Positions 1 through 9,191 of a stretch of DNA of 64,000 bases are shown piece after piece. Both the position numbers and the translations under genes were made by a program. The stretch is from CALBRZ01 sp964511065 (GTDB taxonomy: Bacteria > Planctomycetota > Planctomycetia > Pirellulales > S012-138). Location: positions 4,060 to 68,059 of the forward strand of contig CAZEEG010000015.1 in NCBI GenBank assembly GCA_964511065.1, written 5' to 3'. Below the pieces are notes generated by a model. The model saw only the letters and a list, made by a program, of their open reading frames with translations, did not search any database and was not told the origin of the DNA. Within the stretch, counting starts at the first letter, position 1; the number at the start of each line of letters is the position of its first letter.

Positions 1-819
1 GTCTTCGCGGTGGTAGCGGGCGAGCGTGTCTTTGACCAGTTCGGCCGTTTCGTTGACGTTGTCGATATGGTTGATCCGCAGCGTGATTTGGCTCAGCTCG
101 ACGATCTCGAAGCTGAACGATCCTGCCTGCCGATGCACAATGAACTCGCCGATCCGCGACCAGAGCGTGCTGATCGGCACGTAGATATCGCGGTCGAATT
201 CTTGTGCAGCAAGCGAACCGCCAATCCCCGCCGACGGCGACCGGGATTTCATCACCCCGACGACCACGAAGTATTGTTCCTGGGCTTGGACGGCCTGGCC
301 GATGGGGTCGTCAAACGGGAACAGGGTGCGGGCCACTTCGGCCCCCAGCACGCACACCGGGTTCTTGCCGGCAACCTCGGCGGCGGTGAGAAAGTGCCCC
401 CGGTCCAGTTCGAGCTGCAGCACGTTGGCATAGCCCGAGGTGCAACCCACCAGCCGCCCTTCCAGGTTCCGCGGTCCGGCCGAGAGTTGGGTCGGAATCT
501 CGCGGATCATGATGGCTTCGCGGATGGTGGGAATGGTATCCACCAGACGGTCGTAGTCGGCGCGGTTCACGCCGTAGACGGGCGCCCCACCCGATTGCGA
601 GAGGGTGGAAGGCTTGACGGTGCGGATGATGATGTTGTCGGCGCCCAGGCTGGCAATCTGCTCCTGGGCCTTGATGCTGATCCCCTCGCCGATGGCCAGC
701 AGCCAGATCACGCTGGACACGCCCACGAAGATGCCCAGGATCGTGAGCAGCGATCGCAGCGGGTGCAGCAGCAGGCTTTTGACACCCAGTTTCCAGGGTC
801 TGAAGAAGGCCGCAATCAT
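1..819 (-). CDS. MacB-type ABC transporter permease (3' end outside window)
   Basis: Permease of an export-type ABC transporter with the MacB architecture. The first 273 residues are present and the C-terminal part runs off the window edge. The start MIAAFFRPWKLGVKSLL leads into a first membrane helix (about residues 22-45, LLTILGIFVGVSSVIWLLAI), followed by the periplasmic MacB core domain (LGADNIIIRT, then a long soluble region). The ATG overlaps the TGA of the upstream ATPase gene as ATGA (816-819), so the two are translationally coupled. With the adaptor gene further upstream this makes a MacAB-like set. Known of the family: such pumps export peptides, macrolides or lipoproteins. The substrate here cannot be told. 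Confidence 0.9.
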   Translation of the reverse strand, partial: MIAAFFRPWKLGVKSLLLHPLRSLLTILGIFVGVSSVIWLLAIGEGISIKAQEQIASLGADNIIIRTVKPSTLSQSGGAPVYGVNRADYDRLVDTIPTIREAIMIREIPTQLSAGPRNLEGRLVGCTSGYANVLQLELDRGHFLTAAEVAGKNPVCVLGAEVARTLFPFDDPIGQAVQAQEQYFVVVGVMKSRSPSAGIGGSLAAQEFDRDIYVPISTLWSRIGEFIVHRQAGSFSFEIVELSQITLRINHIDNVNETAELVKDTLARYHRED

Positions 820-1520
820 CGCAGGCGCTCATCGGATTGAATGAGGCCATCCCGCAGGCGGATCACGCGGCGGGCCCGGGCGGCCACGTCGTCTTCGTGC
901 GTGACCATGATAATGGTCTTGCCCTGCTGATTCAGTTGTTCCAGCAGTTCGAGAATGCTGGCCGTGGTGACGGAGTCGAGGTTCCCCGTCGGTTCGTCGG
1001 CCAGCATGAAGTAGGGGTTATTGACGAGGCTGCGGGCAATGGCGGCGCGTTGCTGCTGGCCGCCGGAAAGCTGCGAGGGCCGGTGTCCCAGGCGGCTTCC
1101 CAGCCCTACGAGTTTTGCCAGTTCGATGCAGCGCTTGCGGTCCTCGGGAGTGATGCGGCCGCGGTAGGACAGGGGAACTTCGATGTTCTCCACCACGGTC
1201 AACTGGGGAATCAGGTTGTACGACTGGAACACAAACCCGATGCGGTTGGCGCGAATTTCCGATAGCTGATCGTCGTTGAGCTTGGCCACATCGTCAGGAC
1301 CGAGGATGAACTTGCCAGAGGTGGGGCGGTCTAAACAGCCCAGCAGGTTCAACAGGGTCGACTTGCCCGAACCCGATGGCCCCATGATGGCGATATAGTC
1401 ACCCTGCGGTACGTCGAAGGTCACGCCGGCCAGCGCATGCACATTTTCCCCGCCCAGGTGATAGGTCTTCCGCAGATCGACGATCTGCGCGGCAAGTTCG
1501 GTCGGGGCGGCAGTCAGCAT
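816..1520 (-). CDS. MacB/LolD-type ABC transporter ATP-binding protein
   Basis: Cytoplasmic ATPase of the exporter, 234 aa. Walker A GPSGSGKST is at about residues 47-55, the Q-loop lies in GFVFQSYNLIPQLTV, the signature is LSGGQQQRAAIARSL, Walker B is YFMLADEP followed by TGNLDS, and the switch histidine is in MVTHEDD. LNLLGCLDRPTSG is typical of the MacB/LolD subfamily. The reading frame is open upstream to 1688, but that extension is Arg/Pro-rich without family similarity, so the start is placed at MLTAAPTEL. The adaptor gene lies 180 bp upstream and the permease gene overlaps downstream, which suggests one operon. Confidence 0.94.
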   Translation of the reverse strand: MLTAAPTELAAQIVDLRKTYHLGGENVHALAGVTFDVPQGDYIAIMGPSGSGKSTLLNLLGCLDRPTSGKFILGPDDVAKLNDDQLSEIRANRIGFVFQSYNLIPQLTVVENIEVPLSYRGRITPEDRKRCIELAKLVGLGSRLGHRPSQLSGGQQQRAAIARSLVNNPYFMLADEPTGNLDSVTTASILELLEQLNQQGKTIIMVTHEDDVAARARRVIRLRDGLIQSDERLR

Positions 1521-1700
1521 GGCAACAGCAAGGTGGTTTCCAGGCCCGGAGGCCAAAGGAGGAAGCGCGCCAAGGGGCGCAGGTTCATGGCAACGGCGCG
1601 GGGGGCACCCGCGCGACCGGCCTGTGGATGCAATGGCGGCCAAGCGGCAGGCATGGCCGCCCGCCGCGGAAGCTTTCCAGGCCGCCACAAAGGGCAGGTA

Positions 1701-3377
1701 TTAGCCGCCGGTTTCATTGCCGACGCGCGTATCGGGCTGCGACCGCTGAATACCGCCCCGGCTTTCTTGGGCCTGGGCCGTGTTGGCAGCGGGCGGGTTG
1801 GCAGCGGGCGGGTTGTGTCCGCCCTGCTGATCGGACCCGAGGGGCCGGCCCGGGGCCGACGCCGACGAAACCCTCGGCGCCTGGCCATCGGGGAGGGGGC
1901 TCCAGCGGTTCTGGACAATGGCTTCATCGCGGCGCACGTCGGGCAGGTCCTGCGTGTCGATGAACTTGTCGGGGTTCTGGAGCACGACTTCGCCTTCGGA
2001 GATGCCCTCGCGGATGACGACAAACTTCTCGTTGCTCGAACCCAGCTCAACCCGGCGTACTTCGCGGCGGCCATTGGCCGACACCACGCAGTAGTGCTGC
2101 TTGCCGTGCGGATAGACCGCCTGCACCGGCACCAGCAGCGCATCGTCCTGCTGCTCCAGCAGAATGGTGACCTGCGCCGCCAAACCGGGCCGCATGTTGT
2201 TGGGCGGATCGAGCACTTCCACGTAGCAGGCGTAATCCTTCACGTTGGAAGACGACCATCGCGTGGGGATCGGGTAGCTGTCCACCCGAACCACCCGGCC
2301 GTTCAAAACGTCGCCCCAGCTTGAATCCAAGCGGATGCGGGCGGGCATGCCCTCGCGAACCAGCGCCACCCGTGATTCGTTGACCTTGGTCTTGACCTGC
2401 ATATGGGTCGTATCGGGCAGGCGGAACATCACCTGCCGCTCGCGGACCAGGGCGCCTTCGATGATATCCGGCTCATCCGACCGGCGGCCGCGATCGTTGG
2501 CATACACCACTTCGCCGGGTGTGGGTGCCCGGACCAGGCAGTTCTCAATCTGCTGCTGGATGTCCTGCAGCTTGGCCACATCCAATTCGTAGGTCTTGAG
2601 CGCCGAATCGTAGTTGGCCTTGGCGATCTTGATATCGCTCTCCAACTGCTTGAGCATCTTCTCCTTGTTGAAGTCGCGCAGCACCCGCAGCTTGGTCTGG
2701 GCGGTTTCCATTTCGTTGCGGGCCTTGTCGACGGCAAACTCGTCGGCATCCAACTGCAGCGGCGACAGATAGCCCTTGCTCGCCAGGCGACGGCTGTACT
2801 TGGCAAACTGCATGGCCCGCCGCAGGTTCTCCTCCGCCACCAGCATCTCGTTCAGAATCAGTTGCTCTTCCTGCTTGAACGTGCCTTCGAGATACTCCAG
2901 CCGCGCGATCAACGCCGTTTCATACACATTGCGGGCTTGCGTCACAGCGGCCTGCGACGTGTTGCACACAATCTGCTGTTGCTGCAACTCGGCCTGAAGT
3001 GCCGAATCGTCGAGCTTGGCCAGAACGTCGCCCTGCTGGACGTAAGTGCCCTCGGGAATGATTTCCAGGATGGCGGTTGCACTGCCCTTGACCTGGCAGC
3101 GCACTTCCACGTTGCGGGAGCTTTCCAGTTCGCCGCGCTCGCTGGTTTCGTAGACAAAGGTGGTTCGCCGCACGACGTATTCAAACGGCGTGGCCTCCTC
3201 GACTTCGCCCGGCTTCAGGTAGTACCAGGCGGCACCGGCGCCGGCACCGACCACGATCAGCGCAAACAGTACCATGGTCCACGAGACGCCGGCCCGATGG
3301 CGGCCCGCGCGACGAGGCCCGCGGCCGGGCAACCCATGCCACTTCCCTGCGCTGGATGCGGATGCTGTGCTGGGCAT
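1701..3377 (-). CDS. HlyD/MacA-family membrane fusion (adaptor) protein
   Basis: Periplasmic adaptor linking the inner-membrane ABC pump to an outer-membrane exit. One N-terminal membrane helix (VLFALIVVGAGAGAAWYYL) is followed by a biotinyl-lipoyl-like half (VKGSATAILEIIPEGTYVQQ), a long alpha-helical hairpin rich in Gln/Leu/Glu, the second lipoyl half (NCLVRAPTPGEVVYA) and beta-barrel segments. The C-terminal about 60 residues are Pro/Ala/Asn-rich with a tandem NPPAA repeat and are probably disordered. The frame is open to an ATG at 3503, which has an AGGAG 10 bp upstream. The start at MPSTASAS (3377) is preferred because the codons before it are AT-ending, unlike the gene. Adaptor, ATPase and permease run in that order. 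Confidence 0.88.
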   Translation of the reverse strand: MPSTASASSAGKWHGLPGRGPRRAGRHRAGVSWTMVLFALIVVGAGAGAAWYYLKPGEVEEATPFEYVVRRTTFVYETSERGELESSRNVEVRCQVKGSATAILEIIPEGTYVQQGDVLAKLDDSALQAELQQQQIVCNTSQAAVTQARNVYETALIARLEYLEGTFKQEEQLILNEMLVAEENLRRAMQFAKYSRRLASKGYLSPLQLDADEFAVDKARNEMETAQTKLRVLRDFNKEKMLKQLESDIKIAKANYDSALKTYELDVAKLQDIQQQIENCLVRAPTPGEVVYANDRGRRSDEPDIIEGALVRERQVMFRLPDTTHMQVKTKVNESRVALVREGMPARIRLDSSWGDVLNGRVVRVDSYPIPTRWSSSNVKDYACYVEVLDPPNNMRPGLAAQVTILLEQQDDALLVPVQAVYPHGKQHYCVVSANGRREVRRVELGSSNEKFVVIREGISEGEVVLQNPDKFIDTQDLPDVRRDEAIVQNRWSPLPDGQAPRVSSASAPGRPLGSDQQGGHNPPAANPPAANTAQAQESRGGIQRSQPDTRVGNETGG

Positions 3378-4018
3378 GAGCTCTGTGAGCCGTGCTGTCG
3401 GCAGGTCGCTATTCGATCGCTGCGCCGGCCGGGTGGCAACCGGAGCTGCAGGCGCAAGCGGACATTGACGATCAGGTGGGCGGGCGGTGGCAGGATATAA
3501 CATGGCAGGCAGGCTCCTGGTGGCACAGGATGCTTTGCAGGTGGGAATGGCGCAAGCACGCCATGTTGAACATTCTAGACGTTCGCTGCGCTAACAGCCA
3601 AGAGAAAGACGACCACGGTCTGATAATTTCGGCCGTTGACTCCCCGCTACGCAACCGATTGCCCTGGTTCAACTTGCGACTTCGTTTGGGCCTGGCGCTG
3701 CGCGTCAGCCATCCCCCACCTTGCGTAATTGCCCCGATTCTCCCCCTCGCGCGGCGGCGCAAACGCTGCATGCAGCGCGGCGCACCCCGCCCTATCAATA
3801 CTAACCCCGATTGCGGCCGGGAGTATCGCGACCGGCTCAAAGGGGCGAATCAACGCCCGGTGCGACGGCCTGCCCGCCGGGCCGTCGGCACCGGGAGAAT
3901 CGAGGGCCAGCATCGCCCACCGGCGATTGTGCCAGCGGGCGTGCCACGGCCCGGTGAGCCGCGTTTCTGCGGGGCCGGCGGGGCTTAACCTGCTGGCCAA
4001 GCACGGGGCTTGAGCCAA
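3378..4018. other. non-coding gap
   Basis: Upstream region of the exporter operon and downstream region of the HMA gene, both on the minus strand. I see no gene with plausible composition, no U-tract hairpin and no strong promoter. Upstream codons of the adaptor frame (3378-3503) could belong to that gene if the earlier ATG is used. Confidence 0.5.
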
Positions 4019-4369
4019 TTACGATTGAGGTTTCTTGCTGTACACACCGCCATTGGGAGTGCTCAGCTTGACAACTTCAAACCCGGCCCCTTCCACGGCT
4101 TCCCACAACGCCCGCAGCGAAGGTGCCTTGTTCTGCTGCGGCACCACGTAGGCCGTGTGAGCTTCCAGCTTGGCTTTTACGCGCAGCACGCCGGGTACCG
4201 CATACACCTTGGCGGCAATCTTCTTGGCGCAGGCAACGCAGTGCATGTCAGTTACCTGAATGTGGATCATCTGGCTGGTATCTTCCTCGGCCTTGACCGG
4301 CGAGGAGCACAGGGCCAGCAAAGCTACCGCGGTCAGCACCGCAAACAGGGCCATCCAGGAACGCTTCAT
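4019..4369 (-). CDS. secreted heavy-metal-associated (HMA) domain protein
   Basis: A 116-aa exported metal-binding protein. The N-terminus is a Sec signal peptide (MKRSWMALFAVLTAVALLALC, cleavage probably near SSPVKA). A single HMA fold follows with the metal-binding loop MHCVACAKK (CxxC, about residues 44-47) and the typical pattern VPGVLRVKAKLEAHTAYV. The family binds Cu(I), Hg(II) or Zn(II); which metal is not decidable from sequence. A CGGAGA Shine-Dalgarno 6 bp upstream supports this start. The next gene upstream encodes a Cys-containing lipoprotein in the same orientation about 60 bp away, so the two may work together in envelope metal handling. Confidence 0.88.
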   Translation of the reverse strand: MKRSWMALFAVLTAVALLALCSSPVKAEEDTSQMIHIQVTDMHCVACAKKIAAKVYAVPGVLRVKAKLEAHTAYVVPQQNKAPSLRALWEAVEGAGFEVVKLSTPNGGVYSKKPQS

Positions 4370-4431
4370 CGTTGTCTCCGTTGCGAGTGACGAGCTATGT
4401 GCTATGGCGATGCCAGGTGAGCAAGGGGTCG

Positions 4432-4971
4432 TTACCGGCGGACGTACAGCCCATCGGCGGCCACCACCACGTAACCCAAGGCGTCGCGGTGGACTTTGCC
4501 GCGCACCACCACCATGGCTTTGTCGGTCAGTTCAAACAGTTGCCGGGCATCCAGCGGCAGCAATTGGCCGGAGCTGTCTTCAAACCGCACGACCGCCAGG
4601 CCGGCCGACGCGTTGTCTTTCTTCTTCTTGCAAAACGGGCAGCTGTCGCCCGTGCAGCCCTCGTGGGCTTCTGCTTCCAGTTCCAGCAGCGTGGCGGGAT
4701 CGGCCATGATGAAAGAGGCTTTGCCCGCCGTCCAAGGTTCGGCCACGCCGCCGATCTGCCCCACCAGCACGGCTTCCTTTGCTTCAAGGCTGCCTTCAGA
4801 CAGCTCCAGAATGCTCAGGGCGCCGTCAGGTTCCTCGGTAAGCAGCAACTTCGCCCGATGCTCGGCAACCACCTGGGGATCGACCTCAACCACCTCGACA
4901 CCCTGGCCGCAGCCCGACGCCAGCGCGACGGCCACAACCCAGGGGGCCAACCACCCGTGGCGGTACGACAT
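4432..4971 (-). CDS. lipoprotein with C-x4-C-x2-C motif, function unknown
   Basis: A 179-aa predicted lipoprotein. The N-terminus has a hydrophobic segment ending in the lipobox LASGC (Cys about residue 21). The mature part contains the Cys-rich motif CTGDSCPFC followed by four lysines (about residues 106-118), resembling a metal or redox site, and a C-terminal beta-rich region (MVVVRGKVHRDALGYVVVAADGLYV) like an OB-fold strand pair. An AGGAG about 9 bp upstream supports the start. I do not recognise a named family. The adjacent HMA gene downstream suggests a role in envelope metal binding; that is inference only. Confidence 0.82.
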   Translation of the reverse strand: MSYRHGWLAPWVVAVALASGCGQGVEVVEVDPQVVAEHRAKLLLTEEPDGALSILELSEGSLEAKEAVLVGQIGGVAEPWTAGKASFIMADPATLLELEAEAHEGCTGDSCPFCKKKKDNASAGLAVVRFEDSSGQLLPLDARQLFELTDKAMVVVRGKVHRDALGYVVVAADGLYVRR

Positions 4972-5292
4972 GGCATTCAGCTCCTATTGCGGGTTTGTGC
5001 TTTGACCTGCTGTATGGTTTGCTGGTGCTTGCACTCCATGACGCCGCGCTGCGGCGGCACATTGTGGTTGGCACCAGGCGCGAACGTTCTGGTACTTCGG
5101 CGCGTCAAGGCGGGGGACTTGAAGCGATTCTGCGGGCCATTCTGGCTGAGCGGGCTATCCACCCGCTGGCATCTTGTCTGCTTGCGCCCCAAACTAGCGG
5201 CGGCCACCACACTCTGAGCTTCGCCCGGCCCCGCAACAGCCTGCTCCCGCCCCCAGTGCCTCGGAATTCGCCGCGACCCAAGGATTCTCCGC
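4972..5292. other. divergent intergenic region
   Basis: Lies between the lipoprotein gene (minus) and mgtE (plus) and must carry both promoters. AAGGA at about 5279-5283 is a reasonable Shine-Dalgarno for mgtE. I see no M-box-like riboswitch or strong sigma-70 boxes. Confidence 0.5.
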
Positions 5293-6585
5293 ATGACGAC
5301 CACGCCGGCACCTGCTCCCTCGTCGCCCAACCGGCTCGACCTGATCGACGAGCTTGCGCACCTGGCTCCGGATCCGCGAGCGGAACGGTTTCGTGAGTTG
5401 TCGCCCGATGACCAGGACGCGGTGTTCCGCCAGTTGAATGCGGCCCACCAACAGGAACTACTCGAACGGCTCGACGACGACACGCTGCGGTTGCTGGTCG
5501 AGGCGCTCGATCCCGACGACCGCGTACAACTGTTCGAGCAGTTGCCGCCCGAGAAGGCGGCCGAACTGCGCGAGCTGCTAAGCCCTCACCAGCAGGCCAT
5601 GACCGACGAACTGCTCCGGCACCCGGAGGAGTCGGCCGGCCGGATCATGAGCCCTGAGATCTTGGTGCTTTCACCATCGATGACGGCGACCGAAGCATTG
5701 GCGCTGGTGCGGCGAAAGGGGCGCGATGCCGAAACCGTGTTCGTCCTGCCGGTCACGGACCGCAACTATCGCCTGCTGGGCATGACCACGCTCGACGAAC
5801 TGGTGTTTGCCCACCCCGACGCCGCCGTGGCCGATTTCATGCAAACCGACCTGCCGGTGGTAAAGGCCGATGAAGACCAGGAAGTGGTCGCGCGGTTGAT
5901 GAAAACGGCCGATGCGGTCGCCATTCCCGTGGTCGACCACAACGACATGCTGCTGGGCCTGGTGACCATCGACGACGCCATGGACGTCATCGAGCTTGAA
6001 GATACGGAAGACGTGGTCCGCACCGGCGCGGCCGAACCGCTAGGACGGCCGTACTTCGCCGTTTCGATCTTCCGGCTGATGCGCAGCCGCGTGGTCTGGC
6101 TGATGCTGCTGGCCGTGGCTGCCATCCTCACCGTGAATGTCCTCAGCGCATTTGAAGCGACCCTCCAGCAAAGCGTGACGCTCTCGCTGTTTATCCCCCT
6201 GCTGATCGGCGTGGGCGGAAACACCGGTTCCCAATCGGCAACCACGATTGTGCGGGCAATGGCGGTGGACGACGTGCGCCACTCGGACCTGTTTCGCGTG
6301 GTATTACGCGAGGCGGGGGTGGGCTTTCTGCTGGGCCTGACCCTGGCAGCGATTGCCCTGCCGATCGTGTGGGCTTTATTCGACTGGCCGATGGCGGTGG
6401 TGATTTCGCTCTCGCTGGTTTCCATCTGTACGTTGGCATCGCTGGTGGGGGCGCTGATGCCCATTCTCGCGCAGCGGTTCAACGTCGATCCGGCCGTCGT
6501 CAGCGCACCGTTTGTCACCACCATCGTCGATGCGACCGGCCTGCTGGTCTATCTGTCAATCGCTAAGGCCATCCTCGGCCTGTAA
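5293..6585 (+). CDS. mgtE: magnesium transporter MgtE
   Basis: Inner-membrane Mg2+ channel/transporter, 430 aa, full length. An N-terminal MgtE_N superhelical domain (about residues 20-120, repeated LLxxLDPDDRVxLFEQLPPEKAAEL) is followed by two CBS domains (about 125-245) that sense cytosolic Mg2+, and five membrane helices (about 265-430). The family hallmark GVGGNTGSQSATTIVRAMA and the helix-5 aspartate in TTIVDATGLLVYL are present. The CBS domains and pore acidic residue indicate the usual Mg2+-gated regulation at protein level. The gene stands alone, with no obvious operon partner. Confidence 0.97.
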   Translation: MTTTPAPAPSSPNRLDLIDELAHLAPDPRAERFRELSPDDQDAVFRQLNAAHQQELLERLDDDTLRLLVEALDPDDRVQLFEQLPPEKAAELRELLSPHQQAMTDELLRHPEESAGRIMSPEILVLSPSMTATEALALVRRKGRDAETVFVLPVTDRNYRLLGMTTLDELVFAHPDAAVADFMQTDLPVVKADEDQEVVARLMKTADAVAIPVVDHNDMLLGLVTIDDAMDVIELEDTEDVVRTGAAEPLGRPYFAVSIFRLMRSRVVWLMLLAVAAILTVNVLSAFEATLQQSVTLSLFIPLLIGVGGNTGSQSATTIVRAMAVDDVRHSDLFRVVLREAGVGFLLGLTLAAIALPIVWALFDWPMAVVISLSLVSICTLASLVGALMPILAQRFNVDPAVVSAPFVTTIVDATGLLVYLSIAKAILGL

Positions 6586-6986
6586 ACGCCAAGGCAATCT
6601 GACATGAGCCTGTAGCGCCTACAGCCGCACGGGTGCGCCTTCAGCGATAAGGCCGCAGCATAGCCCAAAAGCAGGGGGCAACCATAGCAGCTCGCTATGA
6701 CCGCTCATCAAGACTCCCCCCCGCAATTGGGCCGTGGCCGTAGGGACAACAGGCGCCATCATATTGACGGCGCTTTTGATAGCAGCCCAACCGAGGGGGC
6801 ATTTCAATAAATGCAGCCTATATAGCAGTTTGCCGGGATGGGTGACTTTTTGGCCGCTGAATTGCACCCCTTGGTATGCGCCAAAGGGCGCCATCCTGAA
6901 TCGCAGCACCCAAGCTTCGCAGGTAGCCGCCCATCGTTTCTCAAATTCGGCTACTCGAGACAAGCGCACTTTAGAGGAGGATCATG
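6586..6986. other. intergenic region before the His-rich gene
   Basis: A short inverted repeat ctgtag-cgc-ctacag follows mgtE (about 6611-6625) but has no T-tract. The segment 6830-6960 is less GC-rich than its surroundings and probably holds the promoter of the His-rich gene. No coding frame here looks real. Confidence 0.4.
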
Positions 6987-7256
6987 ATGAAACGCTGGTT
7001 ACTGGCAACTGCCGCAACCGTGGGCCTGATGTTCGCCTTTGGCGCGCCGACCAGCACGGCTGAAGCCGCTGTCCGGCCACATCGGCACCACCATCATCAC
7101 CACGGGCGACATTACCACCACCGACACCACCATCACCATCATCGGCACCATTATCGGCCCTATGGACACCGGTACTATCACCACCACCATCATCGGCCAC
7201 GATACCACTACCATTACCACCGCGGACATTTTCACCGGCATCATTACCGGTGGTGA
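6987..7256 (+). CDS. secreted histidine-rich protein
   Basis: An 89-aa small secreted protein. A signal peptide (KRWLLATAATVGLMFAFG, cleavage near TAEAA) is followed by a mature region of about 60 residues made almost only of His, Arg and Tyr, with about 31 histidines including two runs of six. AGGAGG at 6975-6980 lies 6 bp before this ATG; the ATG at 6984 is only 3 bp away, so 6987 is preferred. Such sequences bind Ni, Zn or Cu in known His-rich proteins; a metal-sequestering role in the envelope is inference. It stands alone between mgtE and dapA. Confidence 0.82.
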   Translation: MKRWLLATAATVGLMFAFGAPTSTAEAAVRPHRHHHHHHGRHYHHRHHHHHHRHHYRPYGHRYYHHHHHRPRYHYHYHRGHFHRHHYRW

Positions 7257-7339
7257 GCCGCCGATGACGCATCGAATGCGGGTGCACTATATCGTCTGAA
7301 ATGCCATTTTCCTGGCGCGACGGGATAGCTAACCAGAAA

Positions 7340-7380
7340 GCGGACGGCGAGGCATGAGGCCAAGCCGCCGCCTTTTTATT
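7340..7380 (+). terminator. probable rho-independent terminator
   Basis: An imperfect GC-rich hairpin (gcggacggc at 7340-7348 pairing with gccgccgc at 7364-7371, one bulged base) is followed by ctttttattt. It is placed to end the His-rich gene transcript. Confidence 0.45.
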
Positions 7381-7511
7381 TGAAGGTGGTACAAAGTCGC
7401 CAGGGTGACACGGTACCGTAAACACGCTGCCACCAATATGGCGCCGTAGCCCCAGTGCGGTAATGGCGGCGGCGCGCAGATCAACCTTGAGGTTGCCCGG
7501 TCACCTTTGGG

Positions 7512-8399
7512 TTACAGCAGCCCATAAGCGTGGAGCGTCTTGCGCAGGGCGATTTCTTGATCGGCCGAGAGCGGCGTCATGGGCAGTCGCAACTCGCCGT
7601 TGTCGCGGCCCAACAGTTTCATGGCCGTCTTCACGGGGATGGGGTTCGTCGCCAGCGAAAGCATATCGCGGCACAAGGGAAACAGCTTGTGATGCCACGT
7701 GCGCGCGGCAGCCATATCGCCCTGCTCGAATGCTTCGAGCATCTTGATCATGTCCCCCGGCACGATATTGCCGACCACGCTGATGATGCCCCGGCCACCG
7801 ATGGACATCAGCGGGAGGGTAAGGCTGTCATCGCCACTGAGCACGGTCAGGTCCGTGGCGGCGATCACAGCCGATGCCTGGTCCATGGATCCGGTGGCCT
7901 CTTTCACCATGGCGATGTTCTTCAACTCGGCCAGGCGAATGATCGTTTCCGGCTCGATGTTCTTGCCGGTGCGACCAGGAATGTTGTAGATGCAGATCGG
8001 CAGGCTCGTGGCCTCGGCCAGTGCCTTGTAGTGCTGGTAGAAACCTTCCTGGGTGGGCTTGTTGTAGTAGGGAGCAACCACCAGCAAGCCGTCGGCCCCG
8101 GCCTTCTCCGCATGGCGCGAAAGACGCAACGCTTCGGCCGTGCTGTTGGAACCGGTGCCCGCCATCACCTTGATCCGCCCCGCGGCAATCTTCACCACCT
8201 CGGCGATCAAGGCGTCGTGCTCGTCGTGGCTGAGGGTGGGCGATTCGCCCGTGGTGCCTGCCGGGCAGACACAGCGGGTGCCTGCGGCAATCTGGAACTC
8301 AATCTGTTCGGCCAAGCGATCGTAGTCGACCTTCTCGCCCCGGAACGGGGTGGTGATGGCGACACTCAGGCCGGCAAACGATTCGGCGCGCGTGGTCAT
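7512..8399 (-). CDS. dapA: 4-hydroxy-tetrahydrodipicolinate synthase
   Basis: Condenses pyruvate with aspartate semialdehyde, the first committed step of lysine and meso-diaminopimelate synthesis, in the cytoplasm. It has 295 aa, the usual length for this TIM-barrel family. Motifs: GTTGE (about 48-52), YYNKPTQEG (111-119), Tyr138 in YNIPGRTG, and the Schiff-base lysine Lys166 in MVKEATG. GGAG lies about 11 bp upstream of the ATG. It is monocistronic here and converges with the His-rich gene. DapA shares its fold with NanA and KdgD, but the motif set fits DapA well. Confidence 0.96.
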   Translation of the reverse strand: MTTRAESFAGLSVAITTPFRGEKVDYDRLAEQIEFQIAAGTRCVCPAGTTGESPTLSHDEHDALIAEVVKIAAGRIKVMAGTGSNSTAEALRLSRHAEKAGADGLLVVAPYYNKPTQEGFYQHYKALAEATSLPICIYNIPGRTGKNIEPETIIRLAELKNIAMVKEATGSMDQASAVIAATDLTVLSGDDSLTLPLMSIGGRGIISVVGNIVPGDMIKMLEAFEQGDMAAARTWHHKLFPLCRDMLSLATNPIPVKTAMKLLGRDNGELRLPMTPLSADQEIALRKTLHAYGLL

Positions 8400-9191
8400 G
8401 CGTCGGCGGCTCCACGGAAATCAAGGACCGGCCCCTTCCTTCCCGGTCGTCGTCCGCCGGCTAGGGCCGAACTGGCATCATAAGGGGACGGTTCCGCGCG
8501 TGCAATCGTCCCCACTCGTGCGGCGGGGAGGCCGCATATCGGCACGCGCCAGGGGAATTGCCAGCGGCGGTTGATCGCTCGGCCGCCCGTCTGGTTGCCG
8601 CGGCGACAGGCTGTGTTGGCAGGTGCCGCGGCGAAGTGTCGGAGCCGTGCGCGTTGAACCCGCCAATCTTTCGTGGTTTGCGGTGTTTATGGGGTGAACG
8701 TGGTTTGGCTGACAAGCCGGGTTTCGCGCATTGCCAGGAACTGTGTCTTTATCCCCAACCTCCAACTGTCCCAGCGGCTTTTGAGGCCTCCCCCCCTACC
8801 AGAACTGCTCGCCGCGAGGCCGGTCGGCGCTCCCGAATCGGGGGAAACAGCCACTCGCATCGAGAGCAGCGCAACTTCAGCATCCCCCAAAGGCATACAG
8901 CTTGCTATGCCTCACTGGACGGGAAAGGCCGCGACAAGGCCTGCCCAGTCTGCGCATATCTCCCAAAAATCCAAATATTTGACGGATTTACGTCGGGCGA
9001 TATGTTCACCCATTAGGGGTATCAACTTGCACCATTCTGCGAAGTTCCTGAAGTCAACACAAACAGGGCATTTGCTTCAGTTATCGCAGTTGTTGCGGTT
9101 GGTGTCCCGCAAGGACGTTGCTGGGCGCGACCCAAAGGGGGGCGTCAACCTAGCGACAGGTTTTTCAAACCGATCGAAATGGAGTCGCACC
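8400..9191. other. long non-coding region before the Cys-rich gene
   Basis: About 790 bp between the divergent dapA and Cys-rich genes. The stretch 8955-9060 is clearly AT-richer and holds a sigma-70-like promoter (listed separately), which would leave a 5' untranslated leader of about 180 bases. No credible reading frame and no recognised riboswitch. Confidence 0.5.
8979..9006 (+). promoter_or_regulatory. sigma-70-like promoter for the Cys-rich gene
   Basis: TTGACG (8979-8984) and TATGTT (9001-9006) are 16 bp apart inside an AT-rich island about 185 bp upstream of the Cys-rich gene start. Confidence 0.5.

Noticed and set aside
10..840. 276-residue plus-strand frame at the window start
   Set aside because: Antisense to the MacB-type permease, whose frame shows clear family motifs.
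6586..6625. hairpin ctgtag-cgc-ctacag after mgtE
   Set aside because: Only 6 bp and no T-tract, so not listed as a terminator.
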